Assembly: GCF_031143425.1 (NCBI RefSeq)
Contig: NC_090451.1
Span: 347,890,339 to 347,954,338 of the forward strand
Direction: 5' to 3'
Length of the DNA stretch: 64,000 nucleotides
From: Pleurodeles waltl
Taxonomy: Eukaryota; Chordata; Amphibia; Caudata; Salamandridae
Part shown: positions 46,308 through 58,790 of the stretch, piece by piece
How positions within the stretch are numbered: position 1 is the first letter of the stretch
How the letters are laid out: each line of letters starts with the position of its first letter
Notes under the pieces: generated by a model
Told to the model about the DNA's origin: nothing
Database searches by the model: none
Seen by the model: the letters and a program-made list of their open reading frames with translations, nothing else
Position numbers and translations under genes: made by a program

Positions 46308-46495
46308 CAGTGCTTGAAATGGAAAAATTAAAGTGCAGGTACTCTGTGCCAGAGTACCTGCTTGTTTCCGAAAAGTGCCGGTACTCACCAATTAAAAGTA
46401 TTACGTTTCTCTTTAGATGTGCCGGTACTCTCGCTCTCAAAATAAAAAAGGGCCGCTACTCAGTACCGGAGAGTACCGGCCCTTTTAAAGCACTG
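46308..46495. mobile_element. Small non-autonomous hAT, family D (188 bp, TSD CCCGGGAC)
   Basis: 8-bp duplications CCCGGGAC at 46300-46307 and 46496-46503 are identical. The ends CAGTGCTTGAAA and, inverted, CAGTGCTTTAAA. The interior repeats GTACTC/GAGTAC and GGTACT motifs. No coding. Confidence 0.9.
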
Positions 46496-46860
46496 CCCGG
46501 GACATATGCCAATGACACGAGAGATTAATTCATTCTAGGCAGGGTGAGAGGAAAGAGTCCTGTTGTTTAAGGAATATATCTGACTTTAAAGCGTCAGTAC
46601 GTGAGTCTGATTTAACTTGGCTACAAAGAGTACGTAACTCAGACAGACGCAAAGGAGATAGAGAATTAACCGGGGGCGGAGCAGTGCTAGTAAAGTCATC
46701 GGACCTCAAGGCAATAGTGTTTGAGGTAAACTTCACATACATATCATCTATTTTGCCGATAAAATACTCTGCTAGCTTCTCACAGTGAGCATTGGAAGCT
46801 TGCATGGAATCCGCTGTGCACTGGTTTTGTAAGGCTATTTAAGAGATTCAAAGATTCAAA

Positions 46861-47860
46861 ATGTCTTTTGCAGGGTTGTTACTACTCCTTATCTTATTAG
46901 CAAAGTAGTCTGGCCGAGATTTCCAAATCAGTTTGTGATAGGACTCAATGGCAGCTCTTTAATGTATTTTTAAATGAGGATTGTATGATACCAGTGCTAA
47001 AGCTGGCCCTACACGCAGGATGGATTAACTCCATTCTTCGAACACTTTTGACAACACTGCCATCCTCCTATGGTGGGATAACAATTCTATCTTCAACAAT
47101 CTCTGAGATGAGAAGTGAGGTGAGCTAGTGTGTGTGTAATGGCACTGGATGCCAGTTCTGAAAAACGAGGAATGTGTGGGCAAATAGTTGGATTTCCTTA
47201 TCACGCAGTTACCTCATATATTAACACACTGAGTGCATAGAATCAAGCTAAACACAAGTATTTCACTTGATAAAATAACATCTGGACCAATCTGTGTACC
47301 CTGAAAGTGCCTAGTGTTCCTTTAGATTGCATTCCATGTTATACAATGCTATGGAGTGTTCCTTTCCTGGTCAATCAGTCTTTTTCAAGGCAGAATATAA
47401 GAGCTGCCTGAGCTCACTCGTTGTACTAAAGCATGACTTACGTGGAGGATGCTGTTGTCCATGTTATCGTTAGTGATGTTATGTATAGTATCCGTGCTTA
47501 GGCCAGAAACCGCAAGTCTCCTAAACAAACAGCCTCAAACTGGACAGATAGATAGAGCCACAGGTGTTGTGGCAAAAACCCAGCAACCACAGAACTAATA
47601 TTCCAGGTCAAGACAATAAAAAATGCCAAACCTGAAGTCCAAATAGCAAAAACTATGAACGAGGTGAAGAGAGAGGATGTATTTGATGTTTTTTTAGAGC
47701 TTAAAGAGGATCACGAACCTACATTATTAATAATGGCCTCCTCAGGACTTCTTTGGAAGATTATGAAGTCCTTTAGAGAAACAAAAAATCTGTAAAAGAT
47801 GCTAGCATTTTATACACAAAAGGTACACTGAATGCAAGCTTAAAGAAGTTGGGGCCACTC
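46861..47860. other. Unassigned stretch upstream of the L2 remnant
   Basis: 46861-46980 may still belong to the L2 5' side. The remainder has no recognisable frame or repeat. Confidence 0.3.
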
Positions 47861-47868
47861 TATATAAA

Positions 47869-47937
47869 CCTCAGGTTTTGTAACACGCAAATTGCGAGAT
47901 TTAGCAACTCACAATTTGCGAGTCACAAAACCTGAGG
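47869..47937. mobile_element. Small foldback element (69 bp)
   Basis: The arms CCTCAGGTTTTGTAACACGC and, inverted, CCTCAGGTTTTGTGACTCGC pair over about 30 bp around a 9-nt loop (ATTTAGCAA). It looks like a very short MITE; no duplication was defined. Confidence 0.6.
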
Positions 47938-47939
47938 TA

Positions 47940-49316
47940 CAACATTGTTTCAGACACTGACTGTGATTCACTAATGGGTCCAAGGGACATTGCTGCAGAG
48001 CCAGATGACAAGGGCTCATTTACGTAGATTAGCAGATAATTGCAAAATAACGATATTGTGTCCTCCATCTCCCTCCGACCTGTGAAATCCGAGATTTTCA
48101 CATTTCACCAGATCTCTCGAGCTAAGAGTTTAATTACCAATAGCAAACTGTAATGAGGATAGTGGACAGCCCTGCCTCATGCTCTCTTAAAGGGAAAGGG
48201 CACAATAATGCCCCCTTACCCAAAGCCATGCTCTAAATTCAGTGTAAATTATATGTATAAGTAAGAAAGCGTGACCTGAAGCCCATGTGACCAGGAGTGT
48301 GAAGAGGTAACCCCACGAGAAACTATAAAAGGCCTTCTCAAAGTCAAACAACAACAACGCAAGAGGCTCAGATAGTCGATGCCCCATGGTCAATACATTT
48401 AAGGGGAAACATATATTGTGCATTGTAGCCCAATGGGGCATAAAGCCACTTTGGTCAATTAGGGAGAACGACAAGTATGACTCACATATCTAGGGACATC
48501 AGTATGGCCACAGTGTGGGCTTCACTAATCTCTGGGGGGAAACCCCAAAGGGCCCTAACATTTTCAAACAGGTCCAAAAGTGGTTGCACTAGTGGAACAG
48601 TGAACCCCGTATAGAAATATGTTAGAAAGGTGTTCAGGCCTGGCGATTTACTTGAGGAGAGCTGCTTAACAAATTTCATCCATACACATAGACTCATCCA
48701 ATATTTGTAGACCTTAATTGGAGGCAGCGTTGACAGTGGAATGGATGCCAAATATGTTGAAAGCTGGTTATGTAAACAAGAGGACGATGACTTTTACAGG
48801 GAGGTATAGTAAAATGCAAATTCATTAGCAACGTCAGCTAGCTGGGTGTGAATGAGTTATTTTCTGTCTATATCTGAGTAATATGTCTGGATTTCGCTTT
48901 TCTGCAAATTAGTCAATGTATCAATTTGCCAGTTTTGTTTCCTTGCATATATAACCTGGTTTGTGCAATGAACCATATCACGTGTGTCAAATTAATTCTG
49001 GCCTGTTAGTGTTGCAATTTAGTTTGAGTGAGTGCATGCAAGTTATCTTCAGATTTATCTATATAGATGTTGAGCCACTGCAATTTTTCCTCATGTTGAT
49101 TTAGCTTACATTGCTCCTGTTTTTTGATTACACTAATCACCTAACACCAAACAACTGTGTTACATGCTTCCACATGTGGCAGATTCTAACATTCCAGCAT
49201 TAGTTTTAAAGTAATGTGTTGTGATATCTAAAAAGGAATCTCAGAACTCCTGCTTCTTGACCCACCAAGGGCTAAGTTGCCATTGGTATGAGGTGTCAGG
49301 TGTTTTATCATGTAAT
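47940..49316 (-). pseudogene. Third L1-like ORF2 remnant
   Basis: 48751-48482 gives LSSSKSPGLNTFLTYFY and GFPPEISEAHTVAIL, the start of an L1-type RT. 48474-48187 gives LIDQSGFMPHWATMHNI and PLALLLFDFEKAFYSFSW, motif A with Asp kept and FDS changed to FYS. Near 48180 MRQGCPLSSLQFAIGN follows. Stops and shifts throughout. It ends at the solo LTR B beginning at 49317. Confidence 0.7.
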
Positions 49317-49660
49317 TTGTTAGGAATGTGGTCTTGGTTGGCAGAGGTTTGCACTCTGTCCAAGTAGGGACGACAATCCTAGTCAGGGCAAGTAAGATGC
49401 ACACTAAAAGATTACCTATGCTCACCCTCTGGTAGCTTGGCACAGAGCAGTCAGGCTAAACTAAAGAGGTAAAGTGTAAAGTATTTGTGCACACACAGAG
49501 TAACACAGTGAAAACACCACAAAAGGACTCCACACCAGTTTATAAAAATAACCAATATTTATCTGAGTCAAACAAGACCAAAACAACAAAATTCCAGCAT
49601 ACTCAAGTCAAGTTATGAATTTTAAAAGGTTAGATCAAAATGCAGTACTTAGAAGACTTT

Positions 49661-50624
49661 GGGGGTCATTACGACCTCAGCGGTCTTTTCGCAAGACCAC
49701 CGAGGTACCGCCGTGCTGAAGACCGCCAGTGGTGGCGGTCTTCCACGCCGCATATTCTGACCGCTGGCAGCCCGCCGTCCTTTTTCATATGGAAAGCTGC
49801 CAGCAGCCATACTGGCGGACGGCGGGAAAGTGGAGGTTGCTCAACCTCCACTGCCACGTCAACAGAACACCGCCCACTGAATCACGTCCCATGATTCGGT
49901 GTGGCGGTGTTCTGGTGACGGTGTTCTGGTGGCGGAGCTGCCCCCATGGATCCCATCCCCTCCCAGAGGATCAACGGACAAGGTAAGTTGATCGTCCATT
50001 AGGGAAGGGGGTGGAGGGTGTTGTGTGCATGCTTGGGGGTGTGCGTGTGAGAGTGTAGAGGGGTGAGTGTATGCGTGAAGGGGGGTGTTGTGTGTATGGG
50101 AAATGTGTGCGGGTTGGACGGTGTGTATGTCTGTTTGTATGTGTACGGGTATGTGTTGTCGGGGTGTAGGTGTGCATGTAGGGGTGTGTATATGTGCATG
50201 TTAGGGGGGTGTGCGTGTAGGGGTGTGTATATGTGCATGTTCGGGGTCGGGTGGGGAGGGGGGTTGTGCCACTTTTGGGGGGGCAGGGGGTGGGGGGAGG
50301 ATTCGTGGGGGGTAGCGGGGTGGGGGAGACCCCTATCAGTGCCAGGGAAGGAATTCCCTGGCACTGATAGTGCCTACCGCCATGGATCTCATGGCGGTTC
50401 CCAACCACCCGAGATCCATGGCGATATGCAGGGTCCTGATACCGTCACAGGTCTAGTGACGACCGCCGGGCTGGAGACCGCAATCTCCAGCCCAGCGGTC
50501 TTCACCGCCATGGCGGTCGGAATGGTGAAGTGGCGGATGGGTCATAATTCAATTTTTTTGCCGCCGGCCTGTTTGCGGTCTTACCGCCGCTTAGCCACGG
50601 ACCGCCCGGGTCGTAATGACCCCC
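49661..50624. mobile_element. Harbinger-type MITE 4 (964 bp)
   Basis: Starts GGGGGTCATTACGACC and ends with its exact reverse complement GGTCGTAATGACCCCC. The flanking triplets are TTT and ATT, an imperfect 3-bp duplication. The ends are rich in GGCGGT/ACCGCC. The middle holds a G/T-rich tract (50010-50330) and a 38-bp palindrome. The frame at 50063-50776 runs through the G/T tract and out of the element, and is not a gene. Confidence 0.85.
50333..50370. other. 38-bp perfect palindrome in MITE 4
   Basis: CTATCAGTGCCAGGGAAGG meets its reverse complement at GGAATTCC; no mismatches. Confidence 0.85.
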
Positions 50625-51410
50625 ATTATCTCCACCCGAAACTATCTGGTTGGACGGGTATCAGGGCAAATTCAAAAGTGCAGTCCAACAACGATGGAGC
50701 ATGGGACAGGTACAGGAGTCACACAGACCCACTGACAGTACTTTTGTTGCATCGATGCTCAGTGTTGATGCCTTGATCCAGAGTAGGGGATGCGTTCTGC
50801 TTGCAGACAATGCATCTTTTCCTAATCGGGCAATGCTGTTGATGCGTCAATGTCCAGAAGCGATGAGTATGGTTTCCGATGCGTCGGTGCTCTGTCAGCC
50901 AAGCTGGGGCTGCATTTTAAGTCAGGGTCATTGCATCGCACAGTCGGCGAGCGGTATCCGCGGCTTTGGTGCAGTCAGCGGCAAATCAACTTTCCTGCAG
51001 GGGGATGCATTGGTTCTGAGTGACGTGCCGGTCTCATTGTGTCAGTTCTTGTGTTGCAGTACCACACTCACCTCCAAGGCCCCAGGGCTGGACTTGGCAC
51101 CACATGGCAGAGCAGGACTCACAGCAGAAGAGCCCAAGTGCTGGGATCAAGAAGCAGGTGAAGTCTTTGATATCCCTGAAACTTCAGAAACAGGAGGCAA
51201 ACTAAGCCAGGCCATTGGATGAACTTTAGATTGCAGAATGTAGAGAGTTAGATCCAGTCGTCTCACTCCCAGGCAAGAGGTAGCAGACAGCAGGCCAGCA
51301 CAGCAGAGAAAACAGAAAAGTGTCAGTCCCGCCTGACAGCACAGAGGTCCTTCTTCCTGGTAGAATGTCCTCAGTCCAGAAGTGTTCTGAGTATATGGTC
51401 AGAGTCCCAG

Positions 51411-51418
51411 TATTTATA
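51411..51418 (-). promoter_or_regulatory. TATA box of LTR B copy 3
   Basis: Minus strand TATAAATA about 880 bp after the LTR start; the same box and spacing occur in copy 2. Confidence 0.5.
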
Positions 51419-52369
51419 CCCAAAAAAGGCCTTTGTGTAGAGGTAAATTCTCTGAAGTTCACAAGGATCCCTTTCAACTGGGCCTCGTCTCCAGACCACC
51501 AGTAAATGGTAATCAGCTCTATGTTGGAGGACAGGACACAGCCTGTACAGATGTAAGTGTGAACTGCCTCTCCCCCCCCCTCTGCCTGCCCAGGTCAACC
51601 ATCAGTATGCAGATGAATCTCCTGTCACACCCAGCCATTCCAGTTTGCGGCTGTCTGGTGAGACTGCACAAATGTAACTATCACCTAAACCCAGACGTGT
51701 ATTCAGAGACAGGCTAGGGCACAGAATGGTTAAAGTAAGAAAATGCATTCTTTCTAAAAGTGTCATTTTCAGACCTACAATTTAAAAAACAACTTTACCA
51801 AAAGATGTATTCTTAAATTGTGAGTCCAGAGACACAAAACTAAATTTTTCTATATTTTCCCAATTGGAAATTGCACTTAGAAGATGTTCCAAGGTAACCC
51901 CAACATTACAATACAATACAAATACAATACAATACAAATGGTAGTTTCAACTGCACACATAGGCTCTGCGATGGCAGGCCTGAGACGTATTTGCAAGGCC
52001 ACTGTTTTGGGTGGTACAAGTGCTGCAGGCCCACTAGTAGGATTTGACTTACAGCCCCTAAGCACACATAGTGCATATTACTAGGGACTTACTAGTAAAT
52101 CAAATATGCCATTAATGAGGCAGCCAATGTTACCATGTTTTAGACACAGAGCACATGCGCTTTAGCAATGGAAAGCGGTGGTAAAGTGTGCAGAGCTCTA
52201 AAGCCAGAAAAAACAAAGCTTAGCACACAGTCAAAACAGGAGGTCAGAAAGCAAAAAGTCAGGAGAAACCACACCAAAAGATGCCAGGTCTAACAATAAT
52301 GGTGTGCATGTGGTGTGGTGTGTTGTGTGCTGTGCAGGTGGACACAAATGGCCACAAATGGCCTCAGTA

Positions 52370-52371
<2 letters not shown>

Positions 52372-52405
<34 letters not shown>

Positions 52406-52420
52406 GTATGTGTGTGTGTG
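52372..52420. repeat. (TG)n microsatellite
   Basis: About 24 TG units with two interruptions (CG, TA). Confidence 0.95.
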
Positions 52421-55311
52421 ACTTACCTCTATTCCTTTGCCACTACCATTGTACGATGTGTATTAGGTCCAGTGATAGGCTCCATCTGTTAGAAATCCAC
52501 TGGCAGTACACTGCCTGCAGGCCTGTACAATATAGTTATGGTCAGCGGTAACCCGCCAGCCTTACGGCTAGGAAGAGCACTCTGTTGTAGTGTCCTTGGC
52601 TCAGCCGTAATACATCTAAATACATTGGTCGAAACACTGTCTTCTTGACAGAGTATTTGGGTCCGCTGCCACCATGGATTGGCAGTAATGCCGTCAAGCT
52701 CTAAATCAGGCCTATAGACTGGTTTCTGACCACCTAGGGAGAGACATATGAATGACTCCCAGGCCTGGAAAAAAGGCATTAGCCATGGAGCAAGGTGTGA
52801 CCTCCTTCCCCAGGAAGGCTGCAAAATGTGTTAACCCAAAAGATGAGCTTCAAAGGAGAAGCCACCATTGAAGGGCTGCTGGTTACAACACTCTTGAGCA
52901 GGATGCCTTTTGTTCTTGCAGATATCTAGGAGACAGGGCCAACAGGGGGAAACCAGTGTTAGAATTGGTTTTCCCATGGGCGTGTAGCCCACTAGTAGCC
53001 ACTCTCCAAGGGTAGGCTACCCTAATCCTCACGACCAAGGAATGGTCATGCCATTTAGGAAGGGGCAAGAATTGGGCACTCTGGGATAGCCAGGTGCCAC
53101 ACATCACAGGGACTTCATCACTAGAGAGGAGGAAACCCAGTAAGCCATTGGCTAGTGACCACGTGGTCCCCTCAAGGCATGTTTCTGAGATTAAATTGGC
53201 AACCCTGGCACGCTTACCCTTAGTTCACGATTGGAGAAGAAGAGAGGACCGAAGAAGGCTTGTCGAGCTGGCTTTTGATTGTAGAAAGAGAGGTTGCACC
53301 GCCAAGAGGAATGCACCTGCTGTATTTTTGGGCTAGTGAGCTGGGCCCCGTCTGTGGCTCTTGACCACAGGAAAACTTGATTTCCCAGTTTCAATAACTC
53401 CAGTGACCCCATGGATCAGGTGGCTGATCCTCTGAAACCTGCTACAGGGACACAAGAGTGGAAAGAGCCCAACTCGACAAAGTGGTGGCCCCCATGGACG
53501 TTTTCCTGCTACGAGTCGATGGGCACACCAACAAAGGAATCTGAGAAAGCCAAAGACTGCACACGAGACTGCCAGACCTGGAGAGCTGTCAGTGGCCAGA
53601 TCCATTGGACTACAAGGGCACAAGCCCCCACCAAATGTCTTGCCTTCAACCATGGTGTATTGTCGCCAATAGTACAGCCGCAGATGTGCAACTACTGCAA
53701 AAAAGTGAACTTCGAGGGACATGAATCTACCTGACCAGGTTTGCCCCACATCACCAAATGGACCAAGGAACCACCACAAAGACACCTGGTTGACAGCACC
53801 ACTGCCAGATCATCTTTGTGAGCATCTTTACCTGCCTTTTGATGCACATATAATTGTAACTGAAATCAGGTGTGAACTCTGGTCATGGGTGGTGCTCTAG
53901 AACAATCAGCTTCTGAGTCTTGCCTGCTGATACAGACATCCTTCATGAGGAAAGAAGAAAGAGAGTGGTCTCCACTCAAAAGAAGCAGCACCCCAACATA
54001 AAACTTTAAAGACTCAGAGCCTAAATCATATTTGATGTTTGGAAAAGGACTCTATGAATGGGAGGTTAAGTCCCAAAAAAAAGTGTTATCTGCTGAGCAG
54101 CCAAACAGGCTGTGTGAGAAGGAGACACTCTGTAAGACTTATGCCTTTGACCAAGACTGGAGACAAGGCCTGGTACTCTTCTTGCTGGTTAAAGGGACAT
54201 CACCTAGGAAACCAAATTCACCTGCCTTGGAGCACCATTGCCTGCCTGCTTGCCAAGACCAGTGTGTCCTCTGAGGGAGAGGAGAGCAATAGAGGGAGCA
54301 TAATCCAGTGGGGAGCCGTGCACAAGGATTCTGAGCCAAGTGTGAGGCTGTGTACTGATCAGGCTTTTGCCCATGTGCAGTATCTACTTTGCAGACCCAT
54401 GTATGTCAGGAGAGAGCCGCTTTGTTCTGAGCCATATTAGAATCATTGTGCTGGAAGCACTAGGTCACACTGCTGCGCTAAGGTCCCCGAGTATGCCAGA
54501 GGTGGTCACCGGCAAACTGATTTCGGCCCGGAGTGCAGAACTTGCATTTGCCGAAATATGCATAAAGAGCTGCTGTAGTGAGGCTGACTGCAAAAGGAAA
54601 GTGTGAGCTGGATTGTGAATACTGCAACAACCCTGTATGCTACGAGTGGCTGCAGGAACCATTTTAACCAAGGGTTTGGGTTGTCTCCCGGACCAAAGGA
54701 ATAATTCTGTGACCAGCAGGGCAAGCACGCACAATGTGATCTGCACCTGACATATTCCCAGAGGATCACCAGGATGCAGCTGAGGAAATCGTACCCTCAT
54801 TGGACCTCTGTTCAGGAGCCAGGGAAGCACCCCTTCCGTTACAGCGAGGAGCAACTTACCTTTGGGTCTGCCAAGTGGGAGCAGCTCCAGTCACTGGAAC
54901 GAACTGGCAGTGCTGCTCGGCAGAGACTAAGCCACTGGGTGCTGCAGCATACACCACAAGTGGCCTGACTTTTCCATACAGGACCTGGACCCATGAGCAC
55001 CCAAGGAGAGGGCACTTGCTGCACCGCTGAACAATGCCATATCACTGGAGCAGGTAAGATTGGAACTTAGCCTTTGGGGCCCAAGGGGAGATGCTGCTAA
55101 CGGTACTCTGCACCATAGACACTTTGGACTAATTCCTAAGTCGTTTAAGGGAAAACTCTTGAGTAGGGCCTAATAGTTTGCTTTTCCTGGATATGGCCAC
55201 CAGTGAATGAGGAATAACCCTGAACGTGTTACTTGAAGGAGTGTGGGATAGGGATTTGCCTGACAACTTCTTGACCTCAAGGCAATTGTGCTATAGATTA
55301 TAAGCAGAAGA
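52421..55311. other. Unassigned 2.9 kb, many short frames, no recognised domain
   Basis: Frames of 60-150 codons occur on both strands but none shows a known domain or a consistent codon pattern. The sequence has the GC level of the LTR regions and could be the non-coding interior of an LTR element, but no ends were found. Confidence 0.35.
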
Positions 55312-55556
55312 ATTAAGAGCGCGTAGTGCCACCTTAGCACTGCCATAGCATGGAATAGTGCCAACATTGTGGCGCTACTCCTGCAGAGTACATCAATATT
55401 GTAAAAAAAAAATGACGCTATTCCCCCCTACCCTGTACCATGGTGTGCCGTATTTTAAATACAGCACACACATGGTGGTGGTAGGGGTGTACTAAGGGGC
55501 GCAAGGAAAGTGGCGCTGCACTAGTTGCAGCACCACTGTTCTTAAATATGCCCCTA
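55312..55556. mobile_element. MITE family C, copy 3 (left end unclear)
   Basis: GTGTGCCGTATT...AATACAGCACACA, AAGTGGCGCTGCAC and CTTAAATATGCCCCTAA correspond to the right half of copy 1 (GCGCTGTATCATTAATACGGC, AAAAGTGGTGC, CTTAAATCTGGGCCTTA). Confidence 0.6.
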
Positions 55557-56967
55557 AGTGTCCTATACCTTTCTAGCGCTAGAGTTAGAAATTAAGTACT
55601 TCTTTTTTTCTATAAAAGTGAGTATTGTACTGGACATTGATTGATTGCTCGAACTGTTTGCACTGAGTTATAGGCCATGTTCACCAACCTGTATCTACAT
55701 TCAATCCCCCACCCCCACCCCGTACCCAGTCCCAAGGCAGACTTGACTGATCAACCACAGTTGCCACTGAGAGTCAAGTACAGAAAGGAGACTCAGCCCA
55801 GTTGCTCAGGACCCCTAATTAATCGCCCAGGACATCAGGAGTAAAAGGCCTCAACCACCAGGGTTAGGCCCAATAGGCCTGTATGCCCTCTGGCCCTCTG
55901 GCCCTCTAAAAGGGGTTCGGACATTGGCAGCAGCATGAGAGTAACACTGACAGGATATCAACAAGAGAGAAAGATGTTTATATATGTACTTTCCAAATAA
56001 CTAGTTACTGTCAAGACGTGAGAGGCCTCATCAAATCTCGGCGGGCTCTAACAGCAAAAATGTCTTGAAGGTTTATATCATTCAGAAACCGACAAATAAC
56101 ACGGATGTGTAAACCTAAATGACGTTTTCAGAAGGAAGTATATTCCGCGTGTCAGGAAGTGTATGCTTTCTTTTTATTGTCAGGGGCGTTTCGCCGGCCC
56201 CTGTAGCGCGAGGGCCTTCGGGGAACCCCATGCATCCCGAAGTCTATGCACTTCTGGGAGGTACGGGAAGTCTCATGAGCCCCTCATCACGTTCTGCAAC
56301 CCTCCCCCCAACATCTAACTTTACATCACTGCAGTATTGAATACAAGAATCCAATTATTTAAAATTATAAACCGAGCAGAATAAGTGGATTTTTCCTGGC
56401 TGTACATTTTCACATACTCGGTTGCGGATAACACTATTAGAAACAGTCCAGACAGTTGTTCGGTCCAAATGTATTCATGCACTCCTAAATCCCTCTGCGT
56501 ATCCCCATTGCCGCAGCTGGTGAGGGCAAAGGTAATGAGAAGCAAGAGCGGGCTCCCCTTTGACTAAACTTGGACAGCAAGTGATCAGGACTGCAGCTCG
56601 CCCTGGGGAAAGGAGAGTCCAAGTGGAACACAGATTTAATTCTCCACTCTGCACTTGGGCACACGAGCATCGAAAATGCTCCTCTCGTCAGAATGATTGA
56701 AAACCTTGAGCTGCGCTGCTTGACTCCCCACAGCAAAGTTCAGGTCCAGCTCAGAGTAATGAAGCCCCGCGGGGTGCTTGCAGCAGAGAATGCAGAACTA
56801 CTGAAACGAGCAACTTTCATTTCACAAGGAAAGACCATTAGATGACTTACTTTACTAGCTGGCGTGCACGCATAATGGAATGTGCCTTACAAATGTAATT
56901 CAATGCAAGGAAATTTGTATACAAAATCAATTATAAAATCACAGGTGAAAATCGGTGATTTTATTGA
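55557..56967. other. Unassigned non-coding stretch
   Basis: A GATTGATTG patch at 55637, a C-rich run near 55710 and triple CTGGCCCTCTGG at 55889 are the only visible structures. No gene recognised. Confidence 0.35.
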
Positions 56968-56975
56968 CACTGCAT

Positions 56976-57326
56976 CAGTGCCTAATTTGTAAATAGAAAC
57001 GTGCCGATGCCCGAAGCATTCCTCTTAAACACGCTGCTGTAATTAAATGTGCAAACACGGACTACTGAGGCAACGTAATTGTGAAGCCATCTCGGGCCTC
57101 TTCAATCCATTTACAGCCACTCCCTGCCTCTTCAGCTTACTCTTGCAGCTTTCTGCTTTCTCCCATTGTGACGCTTTTTCGTTTTTCTCTTCTTTCGTTT
57201 TCCCATATGTGTCTTTTGCTCGCAGTAAATGCTTGAGGCAGAAAAATAAGTGCCGGCCCTCAAAAATAGGAGCTGGTGCTCCGCACCGGAAACAGCAAGC
57301 ACACATTAAGCACAAATTAAGCATGG
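56976..57326. mobile_element. Non-autonomous hAT, family D (351 bp, TSD CACTGCAT)
   Basis: Identical 8-bp duplications CACTGCAT at 56968-56975 and 57327-57334. The ends CAGTGCCTAATTTGTA and, inverted, CCATGCTTAATTTGTG. The interior includes GCACCGGAAACAGC, similar to the copy at 27034. No coding; the two overlapping frames here are chance. Confidence 0.85.
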
Positions 57327-57334
57327 CACTGCAT

Positions 57335-57828
57335 TAATAATGAAATCATCGTTAATGTTTTCTTAAAAAAGATGAGTTTTCAGGGCTCTTACGAGGAAAG
57401 GCAAGTTCGACCAGTCTTGTTTTTACAGGTAGGTTACTCCATATTCTTGGTGTTAGGTCGGAAAAGGCAGAATTTATTTTTTTCATTTATTTTCAGTGTT
57501 TAACACCCATTCTGCTCTCTCAAAAATACAGCCACAAAACGTGCATGAACTGAGAAGAAACTACCTTTTTCCAAGTCTTACGCATCAAAGTACACACCAA
57601 TGTAACAGCTGACCTAATGAAAACAACAACAAATCCGTCTGTCACTACCCCAGTTAGCAGGATCCTACCAAAGATCCCTCAAACACACCCACCCACGCCT
57701 AACCCCTACCTCATCATAACTGTCACCTGACCCTTACTATTTTAACAGAATTCAAAATGGCACTAGGAGCGTCCTACAAGTTCTAGGATAAATTCTCCTG
57801 GCCCATCAAGCTTTAGGATAAGTCTCAA
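57335..57828. other. Unassigned AT-rich stretch
   Basis: No coding or repeat structure recognised. Confidence 0.3.
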
Positions 57829-58790
57829 ATGCCTCCTGCAGCTGTACTCATTGCTCACGAATCTCCAATTTCGCTCACTAAACCACTATACTCAAGACTT
57901 CAAATAGTACTGTTATACCACCCAAAGACAAAACCCATTCTGAACACACCGCCGACACAACAAATAAGGAGGAAATATCCACCAAGACAGCAAACTACAA
58001 GAAATCTCCTTCAGTCATGCATCACCTCTAACAAAACAGATATTAAGACCTACAACTTTGATCAGCTTCTGAGTCTTTGTCTCTTCCAGAACATCCCATC
58101 TCTAATCAGACCAAGTGCAATTCAAAAACATTTAAATTCCTCTGAATTGTTAAATGTCTGCCTTCCACTTAAACCACATTTACATTTCTACGACCCCTCA
58201 AATACCAAAATCAAAAGATCTGGCTCGCTTAACATATGTCCATTCTCACTGCAGATCGACCGTCTCAAACGCTCCAAAGATAGCTGAGACCTCTCACTTT
58301 GACAAGCTGGACCTTTAATTTCTTATACAGACTTGGTAAACTCAAACTTTCCAAGCTCACATCATTTTTCGCTTCCTCCAGGTCTACCAATTGCACTAGC
58401 GAGACTGAATAGGAAATAAGGGAGAAGAAAAGGCTCTCATCCACAGACTTTGCTAGCATGTAACATTCTTAATACCCCCTCAAGCCAGTGCTTTTAATAT
58501 CTGCTCAGTAAAATAAAGCTTAACAAATTAATTACCACATTTTATACTACAGTGTAGGAAAAAAATCTAAACTTTACTGAAGACTGCATAGGTTACATAA
58601 TCATGCAACTCCTTTCCTGCACAGATCATTATTAGGAGATTTTAATCTTAGGTAGAGTTCCCAAGTTCACCCAGCCTCATCAGACTTCTCAGCTTTGCTG
58701 GACAAATGCAACCTGATGCTACACTTGAGGGTCCCCGCTAACGTGAAAAGAGATATACTTGACCTTATTTTCTCCAACTAGAGATCATCA
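57829..58790 (+). pseudogene. 5' part of a CR1/L2-like LINE (endonuclease fragment)
   Basis: At 58630-58785 the plus strand reads LLGDFNLR, then SSDFSALLDKCNLMLHLRV and DILDLIFSN, the GDFN...F..LL...L......LDLIFS block of CR1/L2-type APE endonucleases. The 152-codon frame at 57829-58287 lies upstream; it may be the remnant of the preceding region but I recognise no motif in it. No RT follows; the element breaks at about 58790. Confidence 0.5.

Larger units (their letters stand above)
44741..46860 (-). pseudogene. L2-type LINE, 3' half of ORF2 (broken)
   Basis: 46805-46530 gives LAEYFIGKIDDMY and LSELRTLCSQVKSD. 46268-45819 gives LLKKPPLDVSKPETFRPISL, then NTSQKGFRPAHSTESAL and LILLDLGAVFENVSH (motif A). 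46003-45752 gives SSLTLFNIHIQSL. The YADD motif is destroyed (PSTDTSPVLSF). 45232-44933 ends with RVRAGGRSFNAKTPVLWNTL and LKTWLF, the CR1/L2 C-terminus. A small hAT (46308-46495) lies within it. Stops and shifts make it inactive. Confidence 0.8.
49317..52296 (-). mobile_element. Solo LTR family B, copy 3, carrying a Harbinger MITE
   Basis: The ends are palindromic, TTGTTAG...CTAACAA, with TAAT on both sides (49313-49316, 52297-52300). On the minus strand it starts TGTTAGACCTGGCATC. Without the 964-bp MITE it is about 2.0 kb. It shares TATAAATA and the CAGCAG-rich and GATGCATCG-type blocks with copy 2. No internal region on either side. Confidence 0.75.

Noticed and set aside
50063..50776. 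237-codon frame with cysteine- and glycine-rich start
   Set aside because: It reads through a G/T-rich tract, runs across the right end of MITE 4 and has no counterpart in other MITEs.
53094..54968. Series of 60-150 codon frames as exons of a host gene
   Set aside because: No homology recognised, both strands equally open, and no consistent splice sites.
57829..58287. 152-codon frame as an independent gene
   Set aside because: It lies just upstream of a CR1/L2 endonuclease fragment on the same strand and has no domain of its own; kept only as possible LINE sequence.
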